Of a DNA stretch of 64,000 bases, positions 22,294 to 33,194 are shown piece by piece. The stretch comes from Xenorhabdus ehlersii (GTDB lineage: Bacteria > Pseudomonadota > Gammaproteobacteria > Enterobacterales > Enterobacteriaceae). The DNA lies in contig NZ_RAQI01000006.1 of NCBI RefSeq assembly GCF_003610465.1, forward strand, positions 210,418 to 274,417. The letters are read 5' to 3'. Every line of letters starts with the position of its first letter. The first letter of the stretch is position 1. The notes beneath the pieces were generated by a model, which did not search any database, was not told where the DNA came from, and saw only the letters and a program-made list of their open reading frames with translations. A program made the position numbers and the translations under genes.

Positions 22294-22953
22294 TTGGTTC
22301 TGAAATGTAGAGGCTTTTTATTCGATTTGGATGGTACTCTGGTTGATTCATTGCCTGCGGTTGAGCGAGCATGGATTCAGTTTGCCGATAAAATGGGTAT
22401 CGAGAGAGATGAAGTGCTGAATTATGTTCATGGCACGCCGGCGATCTTATCACTCCGGCATTTTATGCCAGATGCGAGTGAAGAGGAGATCGCCGGCACT
22501 TTCAAATGGATTGAAAAAATTGAAACAGAAGATACGGAAGGGATTACCGCTTTGCCTGGTGCTATAGCCCTGATTGATAAGTTGAACGCGTTGGATATTC
22601 CGTGGGCCATTGTGACATCGGGAACGGTTCCGCTTGCTTCTGCGCGTCATAAAGTGGCGGAGTTACCGGAACCTGCCCATTGGGTGACGGCAGAATCTGT
22701 CACAAATGGAAAACCAAACCCTGAGCCTTATTTGTTGGGAGCTAAAAAGCTGGGATTATTGCCAGAAGAGTGTGTGGTATTTGAAGATGCTGCTGCGGGA
22801 ATAAATGCCGGACTGGATGCGGGTTGTCAGGTTGTTGTCGTCCACGATTCACCGGATATTCCACGCCGCGATGAAATCCATTTGACGGTTAATAACCTGG
22901 AAGATATTGAGATTGTCAAATCTGGCAGTTACGTATCGATCTATACCGATTGA
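22294..22953 (+). CDS. hxpA: HAD-family sugar phosphatase (HxpA/YfbT)
   Basis: Haloacid-dehalogenase hydrolase that dephosphorylates sugar phosphates in the cytoplasm. Motif I is FDLDGTLVDS near the N-terminus, motif II is IVTSGT, the motif III Lys is in TNGKPNPEPYLLGAKKLG and motif IV is VFEDAAAG. The substrate breadth known for E. coli HxpA is assumed. I start at the TTG at 22294, six bases after a GAAGGAG site, giving 219 residues. The only in-frame alternative upstream, a TTG at 22279, overlaps that site. Its position between yfbV and yfbS matches E. coli synteny. Confidence 0.92.
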   Translation: MVLKCRGFLFDLDGTLVDSLPAVERAWIQFADKMGIERDEVLNYVHGTPAILSLRHFMPDASEEEIAGTFKWIEKIETEDTEGITALPGAIALIDKLNALDIPWAIVTSGTVPLASARHKVAELPEPAHWVTAESVTNGKPNPEPYLLGAKKLGLLPEECVVFEDAAAGINAGLDAGCQVVVVHDSPDIPRRDEIHLTVNNLEDIEIVKSGSYVSIYTD

Positions 22954-23040
22954 GACCCCCTAAATCAGGAGGTTCCTTGATCAGAACGAGGGATTTTCTC
23001 TGAGAAACATGGTCTACTTACTTTGTTAACGTTTGTACCT

Positions 23041-23098
23041 GTAGTCTTTTGATATGTAGTCTTTTGATATATAGCCAATCTGCTAATTGGCAGATTGG
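23041..23098 (+). other. Leader with tandem 15-base repeat and stem-loop before yfbS
   Basis: GTAGTCTTTTGATAT is repeated exactly twice (23041-23055, 23056-23070). Four bases later a perfect 9-bp stem CCAATCTGC / GCAGATTGG with a six-base loop follows (23075-23098), about 36 bases ahead of the ribosome site. It looks like a 5' leader structure; function unknown. Confidence 0.5.
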
Positions 23099-23144
23099 TC
23101 GTGCGGATAGTCATATTTGCAAGGTATCGTTGATAGAGGCCAAA

Positions 23145-24974
23145 TTGAGTAGCGAACTATTGTGGGTATTAACCCTGCTATTGATAGCCATTGTGCTTTT
23201 CACCACCAATAAAGTCAGAATGGATGTTGTGGCTTTATTACTGATCATCACATTTGTCTTGAGTGGCACACTGACGTTAAGTGAAGCCACTGTCGGTTTT
23301 AGTGATCCCAATGTATTGTTGATTGCTGCCCTATTTGTCATTGGCGAAGGGTTGGTGAGAACTGGGGTTGCTTATCAGATGGGCGACTGGTTGGTTCGTG
23401 TCGCAGGTAACAGTGAAACCAAGATGTTGGTTTGGTTAATGGTATCAGTTGCCGGATTGGGAGCGTTCATGAGTTCTACGGGCGTTGTGGCAATATTTAT
23501 TCCTGTTGTCCTGAGCGTGGCCGCCAGAATGAAAACCTCTCCGGGGCGATTGATGATGCCATTAGGGTTTGCGGGTTTGATTAGTGGCATGATGACCCTG
23601 GTGGCAACGCCACCTAATATGGTCGTCAATAGTGAGTTAGTGCGTGAAGGTTTGCGCGGTTTTGACTTCTTCTCCATTACACCGATCGGCATATTAGTGT
23701 TGATGGCTGGCGTGGTTTACATGTTAGTTGCTCGTCGTTGGTTAGGGGGGACAAACTACCAGGCAGCGGACAAGCGTTATCATCGGACATTTCGTGATTT
23801 GATACGTGACTATAAATTGTCTGGTCGTGCTCGCCGTCTGACTATCCGTCAAGGTTCACCTTTGGTAGGACACACATTGGATGAATTAGGGCTGCGTGCC
23901 CGTTATGGTGCCAATGTCATTGGTATTGAACGTTGGCGTAAATTCCGTCGAGTAATGGTGGCTGCCACTGGGGATATGGAATTGCAAGGGCAGGATGTCT
24001 TGCTGGTAGATATGTCGGATAGTGATATTGATTTGCGGGAATTTTGCCGTGAGCAACAGCTAGAACCGATGGTATTGCGTGGGGAATATTTTTCCGAACA
24101 CTCCCGTAATGTTGGTATGGCTGAGGTTTCAGTGCTCCCTGAATCCGAACTTTTGGGGCAATCATTGCGTGATATGAAATTTCGCACACGTTATGGTCTC
24201 AATGTAGTGGGGATCCGGCGCGGGGGAAAAGCGTTAGAAGGGAAGTTAGTGGATGAACCTTTGTTGCTTGGTGATACACTGTTGTTGATTGGCGATTGGA
24301 AATTGATCCACGCGTTAAAAACAAAAACCCCTGACTTTATTGTGCTAAATCTGCCTGTTGAGGTGGAAAGTGCGGCTCCTGCGGCTTCTCAGGCACCTCA
24401 TGCCTTATTTTGCCTTGCACTGATGGTTGCTATGATGCTGACCAATGAAATCCCGAATTTTATTGCTGCGTTAATTGCCTGCCTGCTAATGGGGAAATTC
24501 CGCTGTATTGATATGGAAAGTGCTTATCGTTCCATTCACTGGCCGAGCATTATTTTAATTGTTGGCATGATGCCTTTTGCACTGGCATTGCAGAAGACGG
24601 GAGGAATCGATCTCATTGTCCAGGGATTGATAGATATCGCAGGTAATATGGGGCCACGGGTGATGTTGGTGTGCCTGTTTGTACTTTGCGCCATGATAGG
24701 GTTGTTTATTTCTAATACTGCGACGGCCGTGTTAATGGCTCCGATTGCGATTGCGGCAGCGAATGAGATGGCTGTTTCTCCTTTGCCTTTTGCAATGATT
24801 ATTGGTGTGGCGGCTTCGGCAGCATTTATGACACCGGTTTCATCTCCCGTTAATACATTGGTGCTGGGGCCAGGGGGATATCGGTTTGCCGATTTCGTGA
24901 AACTTGGCGTGCCTTTTACGTTAATTGTAATGGGGATTAGTGTCGCGGTGATCCCAATACTTTTTCCATTCTAA
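23145..24974 (+). CDS. yfbS: SLC13/DASS-type transporter with two TrkA-C domains (YfbS)
   Basis: Inner-membrane transporter of the divalent anion:sodium symporter superfamily. About 11 membrane helices are split by a soluble middle part (residues ~215-400) with two RCK/TrkA-C domains, visible as two similar blocks ([20 protein letters not shown] and [20 protein letters not shown]). The substrate is unknown in E. coli too. An upstream in-frame start at 23049 would add 32 residues, but the TTG at 23145 follows TAGAGG at five bases and yields 609 residues, matching the family. Confidence 0.9.
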   Translation: MSSELLWVLTLLLIAIVLFTTNKVRMDVVALLLIITFVLSGTLTLSEATVGFSDPNVLLIAALFVIGEGLVRTGVAYQMGDWLVRVAGNSETKMLVWLMVSVAGLGAFMSSTGVVAIFIPVVLSVAARMKTSPGRLMMPLGFAGLISGMMTLVATPPNMVVNSELVREGLRGFDFFSITPIGILVLMAGVVYMLVARRWLGGTNYQAADKRYHRTFRDLIRDYKLSGRARRLTIRQGSPLVGHTLDELGLRARYGANVIGIERWRKFRRVMVAATGDMELQGQDVLLVDMSDSDIDLREFCREQQLEPMVLRGEYFSEHSRNVGMAEVSVLPESELLGQSLRDMKFRTRYGLNVVGIRRGGKALEGKLVDEPLLLGDTLLLIGDWKLIHALKTKTPDFIVLNLPVEVESAAPAASQAPHALFCLALMVAMMLTNEIPNFIAALIACLLMGKFRCIDMESAYRSIHWPSIILIVGMMPFALALQKTGGIDLIVQGLIDIAGNMGPRVMLVCLFVLCAMIGLFISNTATAVLMAPIAIAAANEMAVSPLPFAMIIGVAASAAFMTPVSSPVNTLVLGPGGYRFADFVKLGVPFTLIVMGISVAVIPILFPF

Positions 24975-24986
24975 TGTTTTTATCGG

Positions 24987-25011
24987 GCAGCTCCGCATGG
25001 CAGGGAGCTGC
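24987..25011 (+). terminator. Stem-loop after yfbS
   Basis: 8-bp stem GCAGCTCC / GGAGCTGC, 13 bases after the stop, between convergent yfbS and yfbR. The T-run is poor, so termination is likely but not certain. Confidence 0.55.
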
Positions 25012-25091
25012 GTTATGATTATAGTTTAATATTATTGAATATTTCTATAAGTAATGATTATAACTCCAAATGATTAGGGTCGGATAATAAT

Positions 25092-25673
25092 CTATAAGCT
25101 AATTTCATCGAGGGAGAGGCTGAAACTTGGTACAAACACATCCATAAAATAATCCATTTCTTCACTGCGACGTTCTGCCAGTGTCTTATCCAATCGTTTT
25201 TTGGCTTGATTAAACTCAGTATTACCTGCTGAGAGTTCCTCCAGGCATTTCAAGTAAGCGCATAATGCATCAGCTTGCTTGATAATATGGATTTCTTCTT
25301 CACTATGGTGATGCTCATCCAGGATGGTACGAAAATCACCCTGTAATTCAATCGGCAACATATCCAATAATTTTTGTTGGGCTATTTTTTCTATTTTCTT
25401 ATATTCATGGGCAATTTGGGGATTGTAGTACTTAATTGGCGTTGGCAAATCACCGGTGATGACTTCGCTGGCATCGTGATACATTGCCAACAGGGCGATC
25501 CGTTCAGAATTGACATTGCCGTTGAATTTACGGTTTTTGATTATTGCCAAAGCGTGTGCGACAAAAGCAACCTGTAAACTGTGCTCTGAAACATTTTCTG
25601 TACGCACATTTCGCATAAGAGGCCAACGGCTAATTAATTTTAGGCGGGATAATTGGGCGAAAAAATGACTCAT
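25092..25673 (-). CDS. yfbR: 5'-deoxynucleotidase (YfbR)
   Basis: HD-domain phosphohydrolase removing phosphate from deoxyribonucleoside 5'-monophosphates. Metal-binding residues appear in SEHSLQVA (His), [12 protein letters not shown] (His-Asp) and [10 protein letters not shown] (Asp). I use the ATG at 25673, preceded by AGAGGAA, which gives 193 residues. An earlier in-frame start would add 11 residues ahead of the conserved [14 protein letters not shown] opening. Placed between yfbS and alaA as in E. coli. Confidence 0.93.
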   Translation of the reverse strand: MSHFFAQLSRLKLISRWPLMRNVRTENVSEHSLQVAFVAHALAIIKNRKFNGNVNSERIALLAMYHDASEVITGDLPTPIKYYNPQIAHEYKKIEKIAQQKLLDMLPIELQGDFRTILDEHHHSEEEIHIIKQADALCAYLKCLEELSAGNTEFNQAKKRLDKTLAERRSEEMDYFMDVFVPSFSLSLDEISL

Positions 25674-25843
25674 AGTTTCCTCTTGTAGCCAATTAATTTG
25701 TAGCAAAATTGTAGCGGAATAATATGATTAATTGTGAGCGGAGTATCTATAACTTGAAAAACAACGGGAATATTCACTCCTGGAAAATGCATTTATAGAA
25801 AAAATAGTGGCAAGTGAAGAAATAACTATTTACTTTGGAGAAG

Positions 25844-25883
25844 AGCCATCCCATTAATCTATTAATATTTAATGGGATTGGCT
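25844..25883 (-). terminator. Long stem-loop after alaA
   Basis: AGCCATCCCATTAA pairs with TTAATGGGATTGGCT, with one bulged base, just past the alaA stop. It probably ends the alaA message before yfbR. Confidence 0.6.
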
Positions 25884-25902
25884 TTAATAAGGAAGATTAT
25901 GC

Positions 25903-27117
25903 TTATTGGCGATAGTTACCAATAAAACGGGCAAATTTTTCAATTGCCATTTGCAAGTCAGTGACATGTGGCAGGGTGACAATACGGAAATGGTCTGGAT
26001 CTGGCCAGTTAAATGCGGTGCCCTGAACCAGTAAAACTTTTTCCTGTAGTAAGAGATCTAGTACCATTTTTTGATCATCATAAATATTGAAACGTTTGGT
26101 GTCTATTTTCGGGAACATATAGAGAGCACCCATGGGTTTCACACAGGAAATCCCAGGGATCTGGTTAATTAGTTCCCATGCACGGTTGCGTTGTTCATAA
26201 AGTCTGCCACCTGGAAAAATAAATTCACTGATGCTTTGATAACCACCTAATGCTGTTTGGATTGCGTGCTGCATTGGCACATTGGCACAAAGGCGCATTG
26301 ATGCCAGCATTTCTAATCCTTCAATATAATCCTTGGCCTGCTTTTTAGGACCATTCAGTACCATCCAGCCTTGACGGAAACCGGCAACGCGATAGGTTTT
26401 GGACAGACCATTAAAAGTAACAGTAAAGAGATCAGGCGCTAATGCTGCGATGGAGTGGTGCTGGGCATCATCGTACAGGATTTTGTCGTAAATCTCGTCA
26501 GCAAAAATAATCAGATTATGCTGGCGGGCGATTTCTACTATTTCCAGCAACAACTCTTTGCTATATACCGCGCCGGTTGGGTTATTCGGGTTAATAATAA
26601 CGATACCACGGGTACGTGGGGTAATTTTACGGCGTATATCGTCTAAGTCAGGAAACCAGCCCTGTTGCTCATCACATAGATAGTGGACGGCATTGCCGCT
26701 GGAAAGTGATACTGCCGCAGTCCAAAGAGGGTAGTCAGGCGCAGGAACCAACATTTCGTCCCCGGTATTCAACAGGGCCTGCATGGATTGAACGATAAGT
26801 TCAGAAACACCATTACCAATAAAGATATCTTCAACGGTAACATCCAGCATATTTCTGGCTTGATAATGCTGCATGATTGCCTTACGCGCTGAATACAATC
26901 CTTTTGAATCAGAGTAACCCTGGGCTGTTGGCAGATTACGGATAACATCGACTAAAATTTCATCAGGTGCTTCAAATCCGAATGGCGCCGGATTGCCAAT
27001 GTTTAATTTCAGTACCTTATTACCTTCTTCTTCGAGTCGTTTAGCTTCTTTGAGGGTATTTCCTCGAATGTCATAGCAGACATTATCTAATTTACTGGAT
27101 TTATTAATGGAAAACAT
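25903..27117 (-). CDS. alaA: Glutamate-pyruvate (alanine) aminotransferase (AlaA)
   Basis: Fold-type I PLP aminotransferase making alanine from pyruvate and glutamate. It is 404 residues; INPNNPTGA, FADEIYDKI and the PLP lysine in FNGLSKTYRVAGFRQGW are clear, and the C-terminal FRIVTLP carries the carboxylate-binding Arg. High similarity to E. coli AlaA (YfbQ) and its position between yfbR and lrhA support the assignment. The 800-base region upstream is shared with the divergent lrhA. Confidence 0.95.
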   Translation of the reverse strand: MFSINKSSKLDNVCYDIRGNTLKEAKRLEEEGNKVLKLNIGNPAPFGFEAPDEILVDVIRNLPTAQGYSDSKGLYSARKAIMQHYQARNMLDVTVEDIFIGNGVSELIVQSMQALLNTGDEMLVPAPDYPLWTAAVSLSSGNAVHYLCDEQQGWFPDLDDIRRKITPRTRGIVIINPNNPTGAVYSKELLLEIVEIARQHNLIIFADEIYDKILYDDAQHHSIAALAPDLFTVTFNGLSKTYRVAGFRQGWMVLNGPKKQAKDYIEGLEMLASMRLCANVPMQHAIQTALGGYQSISEFIFPGGRLYEQRNRAWELINQIPGISCVKPMGALYMFPKIDTKRFNIYDDQKMVLDLLLQEKVLLVQGTAFNWPDPDHFRIVTLPHVTDLQMAIEKFARFIGNYRQ

Positions 27118-27915
27118 AGGGCGCCTTGACCTCTTTGGTAAAATGGATACTACCCGGCATAAAAAGTATGATGATCAATGTACTCTTCTCAGTCTATATT
27201 TTGAAGAGGCTTTGATATCTTTGGTTAAAATGGTTGTTTTAAGAATAAATGAATAAGTTTGCTCTCTGAATTATTGTATTTTATTGGTGTTTTATTTCAC
27301 TTATGTGTGTTAGGTTAGAATTAAATTTTTCATAATGACGGGTTTTTAGTTGGCAAGAGAGACAGGAGATGACATTTTGACGCGGTTTTTGGGTTCATTT
27401 GTCGTTTTTTTCAGGAACCCCAAATTGTCAATAAAAGTAAGAAGATTTGTATAATGTATTCTTATAATTTATCTTTATTGACCTAAAGTTAATTTAGGTT
27501 TTTATCATAGGATACTTTGACAAATTTTTTGAGTTTTTACCCATAGCATTTTTGGGCCTATTCAATAAAAATGTTAATTTATTAAAAATTCTAATACTAT
27601 CTGATAATGTTAAGTGTTCCTGATTCAGATTAGGTTATTCTTTGAAGCAAGTCAGAAAAAGGATATTTGTACTGGAAATTCGTGATTATGTGATGTAAAT
27701 AGGGTTTTATCTCTGACTTATTTTGGGATTGCATAATTTTTGTTAAGAAAGGAGAAAATAAAACCCATGATGATTTAAATAGTAAAAAAATGCAGTAAAC
27801 CTTTGCCCTATTTAATAGAGTAGAGTAATGTCACAATTGGTATTATTTGATACTGCTGAAGTAAAAACACCAGGTTAGTTAGTAATTAAAATCAAAAAAA
27901 AGTGATGAATAAACA
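27118..27915. promoter_or_regulatory. Long divergent intergenic region of alaA and lrhA
   Basis: 798 AT-rich bases without a credible gene. Such a long upstream region is usual for lrhA/hexA, a heavily regulated gene. A hairpin-like pair lies at 27388-27396 and 27415-27424 (TTTGGGTTC / GAACCCCAAA, one extra base). I could not pick promoters with confidence. Confidence 0.5.
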
Positions 27916-28908
27916 ATGATAAATGCAAATCGTCAGATAATAAACCTCGATCTCGATCTGCTAAGAACTTTTGTTGCTGTTGCTGACTTAAATACTTTTG
28001 CAGCAGCAGCGGCAGCTGTTTCTAGAACGCAGTCAGCTGTGAGTCAGCAAATGCAGCGGTTGGAACATCTCGTGGGGAGAGAGTTGTTTGCTCGTCACGG
28101 CCGCAATAAGCTTCTGACCGAACATGGTCTTCAACTTCTTGGTTACGCACGCCAAATTCTGCGTGCCAATGACGATGCAACAGCATCATTAACTTACAAT
28201 GATGCAGACGGTGAATTGAGAATAGGTGTATCAGATGACGCTGTTGATACACTGCTTCCTTTCTTATTGAACCGTATTGCCTCTGTCTATCCACGTGTGG
28301 CTGTTGATGTGCGTATTAAGCGCGCTCAGTTTATCGAAAGCATGTTGGATAACCATGAGATTGATTTGGCAGTAACCACAGCAAAAATCAACCACCATCC
28401 TAAAACGCTCTTACGTTCTTCGCCTGTTTTATGGCACTGTGCACCAGATTTCCAATTACAGACGAATGAACCTGTACCGTTGGTAGTGATGGATGAAACC
28501 AACCCTTTCCGCCAGATCGCTCAGGAAACGTTGGATATGTCAGGTATTTCATGGCGTATTGCGTATGAAGCTGCTTCCTTGTCCGCTGTTCGCGCGGCTG
28601 TGAATGCAGAAGTCGGTATTACCGCTCGCCCTCTGGAAATGCAGAATGCGGACCTGAGAATTTTAGGTGAAATTGAAGGATTACCACGTCTGCCGGAAAT
28701 CCAATTCTTCTTATATCGTAATAGTAATGAACAGAATGAATCTGTTCTGACTGTTTTTGATGCAATAGAAAATAAGAAAACACCTTATACTGTAACAGCA
28801 GTTGAATCTGATGAATCCGACGAAATGGATGAATCTATCGACACGATTGAACCTATCAAATCAACTGAAACAGTTGATGAAAATTCCGTTGAAAATATAG
28901 ACGAATAA
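27916..28908 (+). CDS. lrhA: LysR-type regulator LrhA/HexA
   Basis: Transcription regulator: winged helix at residues ~10-70 (FAAAAAAVSRTQSAVSQQMQRLE is almost identical to E. coli LrhA) and a C-terminal effector domain. LrhA represses flagellar master genes in E. coli. In Photorhabdus and Xenorhabdus the ortholog, called HexA or LrhA, controls secondary metabolites, exoenzymes and the symbiosis-to-pathogenicity switch. At 330 residues it is about 18 longer than E. coli LrhA. The extra part is a very acidic, disordered-looking tail (residues ~295-330, many Asp/Glu/Ser). It could plausibly act on the NRPS locus in this window, but that is inference. Confidence 0.94.
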   Translation: MINANRQIINLDLDLLRTFVAVADLNTFAAAAAAVSRTQSAVSQQMQRLEHLVGRELFARHGRNKLLTEHGLQLLGYARQILRANDDATASLTYNDADGELRIGVSDDAVDTLLPFLLNRIASVYPRVAVDVRIKRAQFIESMLDNHEIDLAVTTAKINHHPKTLLRSSPVLWHCAPDFQLQTNEPVPLVVMDETNPFRQIAQETLDMSGISWRIAYEAASLSAVRAAVNAEVGITARPLEMQNADLRILGEIEGLPRLPEIQFFLYRNSNEQNESVLTVFDAIENKKTPYTVTAVESDESDEMDESIDTIEPIKSTETVDENSVENIDE

Positions 28909-28924
28909 GTATTATGTGTTTTAT

Positions 28925-28963
28925 AGGCTAATATTTCCATTTTATTTATGGAAATATTAGCCT
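28925..28963 (+). terminator. 16-bp stem-loop after lrhA
   Basis: Perfect 16-bp stem (AGGCTAATATTTCCAT and its complement) with a 7-base loop, 17 bases after the lrhA stop. Very stable; the T-run is weak. Confidence 0.75.
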
Positions 28964-29617
28964 GTTGTTAATTACTTATTAATAATCCTCCCAAGTTTTC
29001 ATTTCTATTTCTGATATTTCTAATAAGAAATATACCCTACTAATTTTCCTATACCTTTCGAATTTTAGTTAAAAGAATGTTGCTCTGTTAACAAATTTCA
29101 TTTTCCTAACTTGATAAAATAAAACCATTTTCAGAAATAGCTCGCTTATTACACTTTAATCGTTCTTTCTAGAAACAATTCATTAAGGGTTGAATAAATT
29201 ACATTCAAGTGTTGAATGTTTTTCAATGAAATTGTGCACTTGATCATAAAAATACTCCGAGCAGTACAGTGGAAAGACAGGTTTTTCCTGCGATAATGGT
29301 GTAGTAAAGTCGAGTTATCGGTTAGACTAGTTATGTCAGGAAGATTGTTTTTTGTACGACTGACACGTTTTAGCGGCATATCAGCACAATCCGTTAATTA
29401 ATGGTTTGTGGTTTGTAAACAAATATGCAAGTGGTTTTGCCGTTATGGCAAATTTTGTTGAGAGGAATAAAAACCAAGATGATTCAAGCTATAAGATGCA
29501 TTGATTAGCGTTGTTTCAGATTTGGTTATTATCCCTTCCCATGAATCGATGTGGTGCAACACTGCCGGCAAAAAGAGCAGACACCTTGACACCACTTTTG
29601 ATGAGTAAGCAACGAGT
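28964..29617 (+). promoter_or_regulatory. Upstream region of the nuo operon
   Basis: About 650 AT-rich bases with no supported gene, ahead of nuoA. Long regulatory regions are normal for nuo, which is controlled by oxygen and nitrate regulators in E. coli. I did not find an unambiguous ArcA or FNR site by eye. Two minus-strand ORFs of 62-76 codons here look random. Confidence 0.5.
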
Positions 29618-30082
29618 ATGTCTACATCCACTGGAATTTTAGCCCATCACTGGGCATTCGCGGTTTTTCTAATAGGTGCTCTTGGTTTGTGCGCATTCAT
29701 GTTACTGGGTGGGTACTTCATGGGGGGCAGGGCGAAAGCCAGGGCAAAACACATACCTTATGAATCAGGTATCGATTCTGTCGGCAGTGCACGTTTACGT
29801 TTGTCGGCGAAGTTTTATCTGGTTGCCATGTTCTTTGTTATCTTCGACATTGAAGTCCTTTACTTGTATGCATGGGCCGTCTCAATCAAAGAGAGCGGTT
29901 GGCTAGGCTTTGCCGAAGCAAGCATTTTCATTTTGGTGTTATTGGCAGGTTTGGTTTATCTGGCGCGCATTGGGGCGTTGGATTGGACGCCAGCACGTTC
30001 AAAACGTCAGGTCAGTAAACCGAGTGCGGATACTTATATCAACACTACTGGCAATCATACCAACAACAGTCACATGCAGTAA
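29618..30082 (+). CDS. nuoA: NADH-quinone oxidoreductase subunit A
   Basis: Small membrane subunit of complex I with three hydrophobic helices (residues ~15-37, 66-87 and 95-118). The conserved loop [13 protein letters not shown] lies between helices 1 and 2 near the quinone site, and the FDIEVLYLY helix carries the conserved acidic residues. It is 154 residues; the C-terminal ~25 residues are polar and poorly conserved. First gene of the 13-gene nuo operon; nuoB starts 15 bases later. Confidence 0.96.
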   Translation: MSTSTGILAHHWAFAVFLIGALGLCAFMLLGGYFMGGRAKARAKHIPYESGIDSVGSARLRLSAKFYLVAMFFVIFDIEVLYLYAWAVSIKESGWLGFAEASIFILVLLAGLVYLARIGALDWTPARSKRQVSKPSADTYINTTGNHTNNSHMQ

Positions 30083-30097
30083 TAGCGAGGTATAAAG

Positions 30098-30772
30098 ATG
30101 GATTATACGCTCACCCGCATAGATCCGAACGGTGAGAATGACCGTTATCCCCTGCAAAAACAGGAAACTGTCAGCGACCCCTTGGAGCAACATGTTCACC
30201 GAAGTGTCTATATGGGGAAATTGGAACATGCTCTGCATAATATGGTGAATTGGGGGAGGAAAAATTCCTTGTGGCCCTATAACTTCGGGCTTTCTTGCTG
30301 CTACGTGGAAATGGTGACGTCATTTACCGCTGTTCACGATGTTGCGCGTTTTGGTGCAGAAGTATTGCGAGCATCTCCCCGTCAGGCTGATTTCATGGTG
30401 ATTTCCGGAACCTGTTTCGTCAAAATGGCGCCCGTCATTCAACGCCTGTACGACCAATTGCTGGAACCGAAATGGGTCATTTCAATGGGAGCCTGTGCAA
30501 ACTCCGGAGGTATGTACGATATTTACTCCGTAGTTCAAGGGGTTGATAAGTTTATCCCTGTCGATGTTTATATTCCTGGCTGCCCTCCTCGCCCAGAAGC
30601 CTATATGCAGGCGCTTCTGCTGTTGCAGGAGTCCATAGGCAAAGAACGACGCCCACTGTCATGGGTGGTTGGCGATCAGGGAGTTTACCGTGCCAATATG
30701 CAATCAGAAAGAGAAAGAAAACGCGGTGAACGGATTGCAGTGAAAAATCTGCGTACTCCAGACGAAATTTAA
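30098..30772 (+). CDS. nuoB: NADH-quinone oxidoreductase subunit B
   Basis: Peripheral-arm subunit binding the terminal [4Fe-4S] cluster N2, which passes electrons to quinone. Cluster ligands are seen in [17 protein letters not shown] and PGCPPRPEA. 224 residues, standard length for enterobacteria. A 74-base gap before nuoCD is the longest in the operon. Confidence 0.97.
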   Translation: MDYTLTRIDPNGENDRYPLQKQETVSDPLEQHVHRSVYMGKLEHALHNMVNWGRKNSLWPYNFGLSCCYVEMVTSFTAVHDVARFGAEVLRASPRQADFMVISGTCFVKMAPVIQRLYDQLLEPKWVISMGACANSGGMYDIYSVVQGVDKFIPVDVYIPGCPPRPEAYMQALLLLQESIGKERRPLSWVVGDQGVYRANMQSERERKRGERIAVKNLRTPDEI

Positions 30773-30846
30773 GGCTTTTAGCCATATAGCGTAACCAGAG
30801 CAATGTGTTGCGATCACAAAAACCTGATCAAGCGTTGTGGTGAAGA

Positions 30847-32646
30847 ATGATGACAGATCAGATAGCGCAAGAAAGCGCCCGGCCTGCTTGGACAACACGC
30901 GATCATCTTGATGATCCTGTTGTCAGCGAGCTTAACCGTCAATTTGGCCCGGATGCCTTTACCATCCAGCCGACCCGTACAGGTATGCCAGTTGTTTGGG
31001 TTAAGCGGGAGCAGTTACTGAAAGTAATAACATTTCTGAGAAAATTGCCCAAACCCTATGTCATGCTGTTTGACTTGCATGGTGTTGATGAGCGTCAGCG
31101 CTCTCACCGAGAAGGCTTACCGGCGGCGGATTTTTCGGTGTTTTATCACCTCCTTTCCATTGAGCGTAACCGTGACATCATGCTGAAAGTCGCGCTCACT
31201 GAACAAGACCTGAATATCCCCACAACTACATCGATTTTCCCAAATGCCAATTGGTATGAGCGTGAAACGTGGGAAATGTTTGGCATTACATTTAACGGCC
31301 ATCCAAATTTGCGTCGTATCTTGATGCCACCGACATGGGAAGGTCATCCGTTGCGCAAGGAATATTCTGCGCGTGCCACGGAATTTGATCCTTTCGTATT
31401 GACTAAGCAGAAAGAAGATCTGGAAATGGAAGCGCTGACTTTCAAACCAGAAGAGTGGGGCATGAAGCGCGGCACCGATAATGAGGACTTCATGTTCCTT
31501 AACCTCGGCCCAAACCATCCTTCTGCTCACGGTGCGTTCCGCATTATTTTGCAACTTGATGGTGAAGAAATCGTCGATTGTGTTCCCGATATCGGCTATC
31601 ACCATCGTGGTGCCGAAAAGATGGGGGAACGTCAGTCATGGCACAGCTATATCCCTTATACCGATCGCATCGAATATTTGGGGGGATGTGTTAACGAAAT
31701 GCCTTATGTGCTGGCGGTTGAGAAACTAGCAGGCATTGAAGTCCCCGACCGAGTGAAAACAATTCGTGTCATGTTGTCCGAACTATTCCGCATTAATAGC
31801 CATCTGCTTTATATCAGTACATTTATCCAAGACGTTGGTGCGATGACGCCTGTCTTCTTTGCTTTTACTGACCGACAGAAAGTTTACGATGTCGTCGAGG
31901 CGATTACTGGATTTCGTATGCATCCGGCATGGTTCCGAATCGGTGGTGTTGCTCATGATTTGCCGCGTGGTTGGGACAAACTCTTGCGTGAATTGTTGGA
32001 CTGGCTGCCGAAACGTTTGAATTCCTATGTCAAGGCAGCGCTGAAAAACAGTGTCCTGAAAGGGCGTTCTGTTGGGGTAGCGGCCTATAATGCTAAACAG
32101 GCTTTGGACTGGGGGGTTACTGGTGCGGGGCTGCGTGCCACTGGCATTAGTTTTGACGTACGTAAATGGCGCCCTTATTCCGGTTATGAAAACTTCGATT
32201 TTGAAGTACCAACAGGCTACAACGGTGATTGCTATGACCGGGTAATGTTGAAAGTGGAAGAAATCCGTCAGAGTCTGCGCATCCTTGAGCAGTGCCTGAA
32301 AAATATGCCGGAAGGACCATTTAAGGCGGATCATCCACTGACTACGCCGCCACCGAGGGAACGGACTTTGCAGCACATCGAAACCATGATTAACCACTTC
32401 CTGCAAGTCTCATGGGGGCCGGTCATGCCTGCTAATGAATCATTCCAGATGATCGAAGCGACTAAGGGTATCAACAGTTATTACCTGACCAGTGATGGTA
32501 GCACTATGAGCTACCGTACCCGCATCCGTACACCAAGTTTTGCTCACTTACAGCAAATTCCATCGGTGATCCGCGGCAGTCTGGTTTCTGACCTTATCGT
32601 CTATCTGGGCAGTATCGATTTTGTTATGTCTGATGTGGATCGCTAA
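30847..32646 (+). CDS. nuoC: NADH-quinone oxidoreductase fused subunit C/D
   Basis: 599-residue fusion of the 30-kDa (NuoC, residues ~1-190, containing [10 protein letters not shown]) and 49-kDa (NuoD, from ~210, [12 protein letters not shown]) subunits, as in E. coli and relatives; also called nuoCD. The D part forms the quinone-binding cavity with NuoB; it is related to NiFe-hydrogenase large subunits but lacks their metal-site cysteines. nuoE begins two bases after the stop. Confidence 0.97.
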   Translation: MMTDQIAQESARPAWTTRDHLDDPVVSELNRQFGPDAFTIQPTRTGMPVVWVKREQLLKVITFLRKLPKPYVMLFDLHGVDERQRSHREGLPAADFSVFYHLLSIERNRDIMLKVALTEQDLNIPTTTSIFPNANWYERETWEMFGITFNGHPNLRRILMPPTWEGHPLRKEYSARATEFDPFVLTKQKEDLEMEALTFKPEEWGMKRGTDNEDFMFLNLGPNHPSAHGAFRIILQLDGEEIVDCVPDIGYHHRGAEKMGERQSWHSYIPYTDRIEYLGGCVNEMPYVLAVEKLAGIEVPDRVKTIRVMLSELFRINSHLLYISTFIQDVGAMTPVFFAFTDRQKVYDVVEAITGFRMHPAWFRIGGVAHDLPRGWDKLLRELLDWLPKRLNSYVKAALKNSVLKGRSVGVAAYNAKQALDWGVTGAGLRATGISFDVRKWRPYSGYENFDFEVPTGYNGDCYDRVMLKVEEIRQSLRILEQCLKNMPEGPFKADHPLTTPPPRERTLQHIETMINHFLQVSWGPVMPANESFQMIEATKGINSYYLTSDGSTMSYRTRIRTPSFAHLQQIPSVIRGSLVSDLIVYLGSIDFVMSDVDR

Positions 32647-32648
32647 CG

Positions 32649-33194
32649 ATGCAAAGTGAATTTAACGCAAACAAGCAAGCACGCCTTGATGTGGTTAACG
32701 TAACGGACGCTCAGACACTGGATAAGTTTGTATTGAGTGCTGACGAACGTAATGCTATTGAGCAGGAAAAACACCACTACGAAGATCCGCGTGCTGCGTC
32801 AATCGAAGCACTGAAAATTGTACAAAAGCAGCGTGGCTGGGTGCCTGATGGTGCCATTTATGCCATTGCTGAGGTATTGGATATCCCGGCCAGTGACGTG
32901 GAAGGTGTAGCGACGTTTTACAGCCAGATTTATCGGCAGCCAGTGGGACGCCACATTATCCGTTACTGTGACAGTGTTGTATGTCACATCACGGGCTATC
33001 AGGGTGTTCAGGCAGCGATAGAATCGTGTTTGAACATTCGTCCGGGGCAAACCACGGCAGATGGGCGTTTCACATTGTTACCCACTTGCTGCTTGGGTAA
33101 CTGTGACAAGGGACCAACGATGATGATTGATGAGGACACCCACAGTTACGTGAAACCCGAAGAAATTGAAAAATTACTGGAGCAATATCCATGA
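32649..33194 (+). CDS. nuoE: NADH-quinone oxidoreductase subunit E
   Basis: Thioredoxin-like subunit holding the [2Fe-2S] cluster N1a near FMN. The four ligands are in YCDSVVC and [11 protein letters not shown]. 181 residues, slightly longer than E. coli NuoE because of an N-terminal extension. The stop codon overlaps the nuoF start (ATGA), suggesting coupled translation. Confidence 0.96.
   Translation: MQSEFNANKQARLDVVNVTDAQTLDKFVLSADERNAIEQEKHHYEDPRAASIEALKIVQKQRGWVPDGAIYAIAEVLDIPASDVEGVATFYSQIYRQPVGRHIIRYCDSVVCHITGYQGVQAAIESCLNIRPGQTTADGRFTLLPTCCLGNCDKGPTMMIDEDTHSYVKPEEIEKLLEQYP

Noticed and set aside
29149..29379. 76-codon minus-strand ORF upstream of nuoA
   Set aside because: No conserved features and lies in the expected nuo regulatory region.
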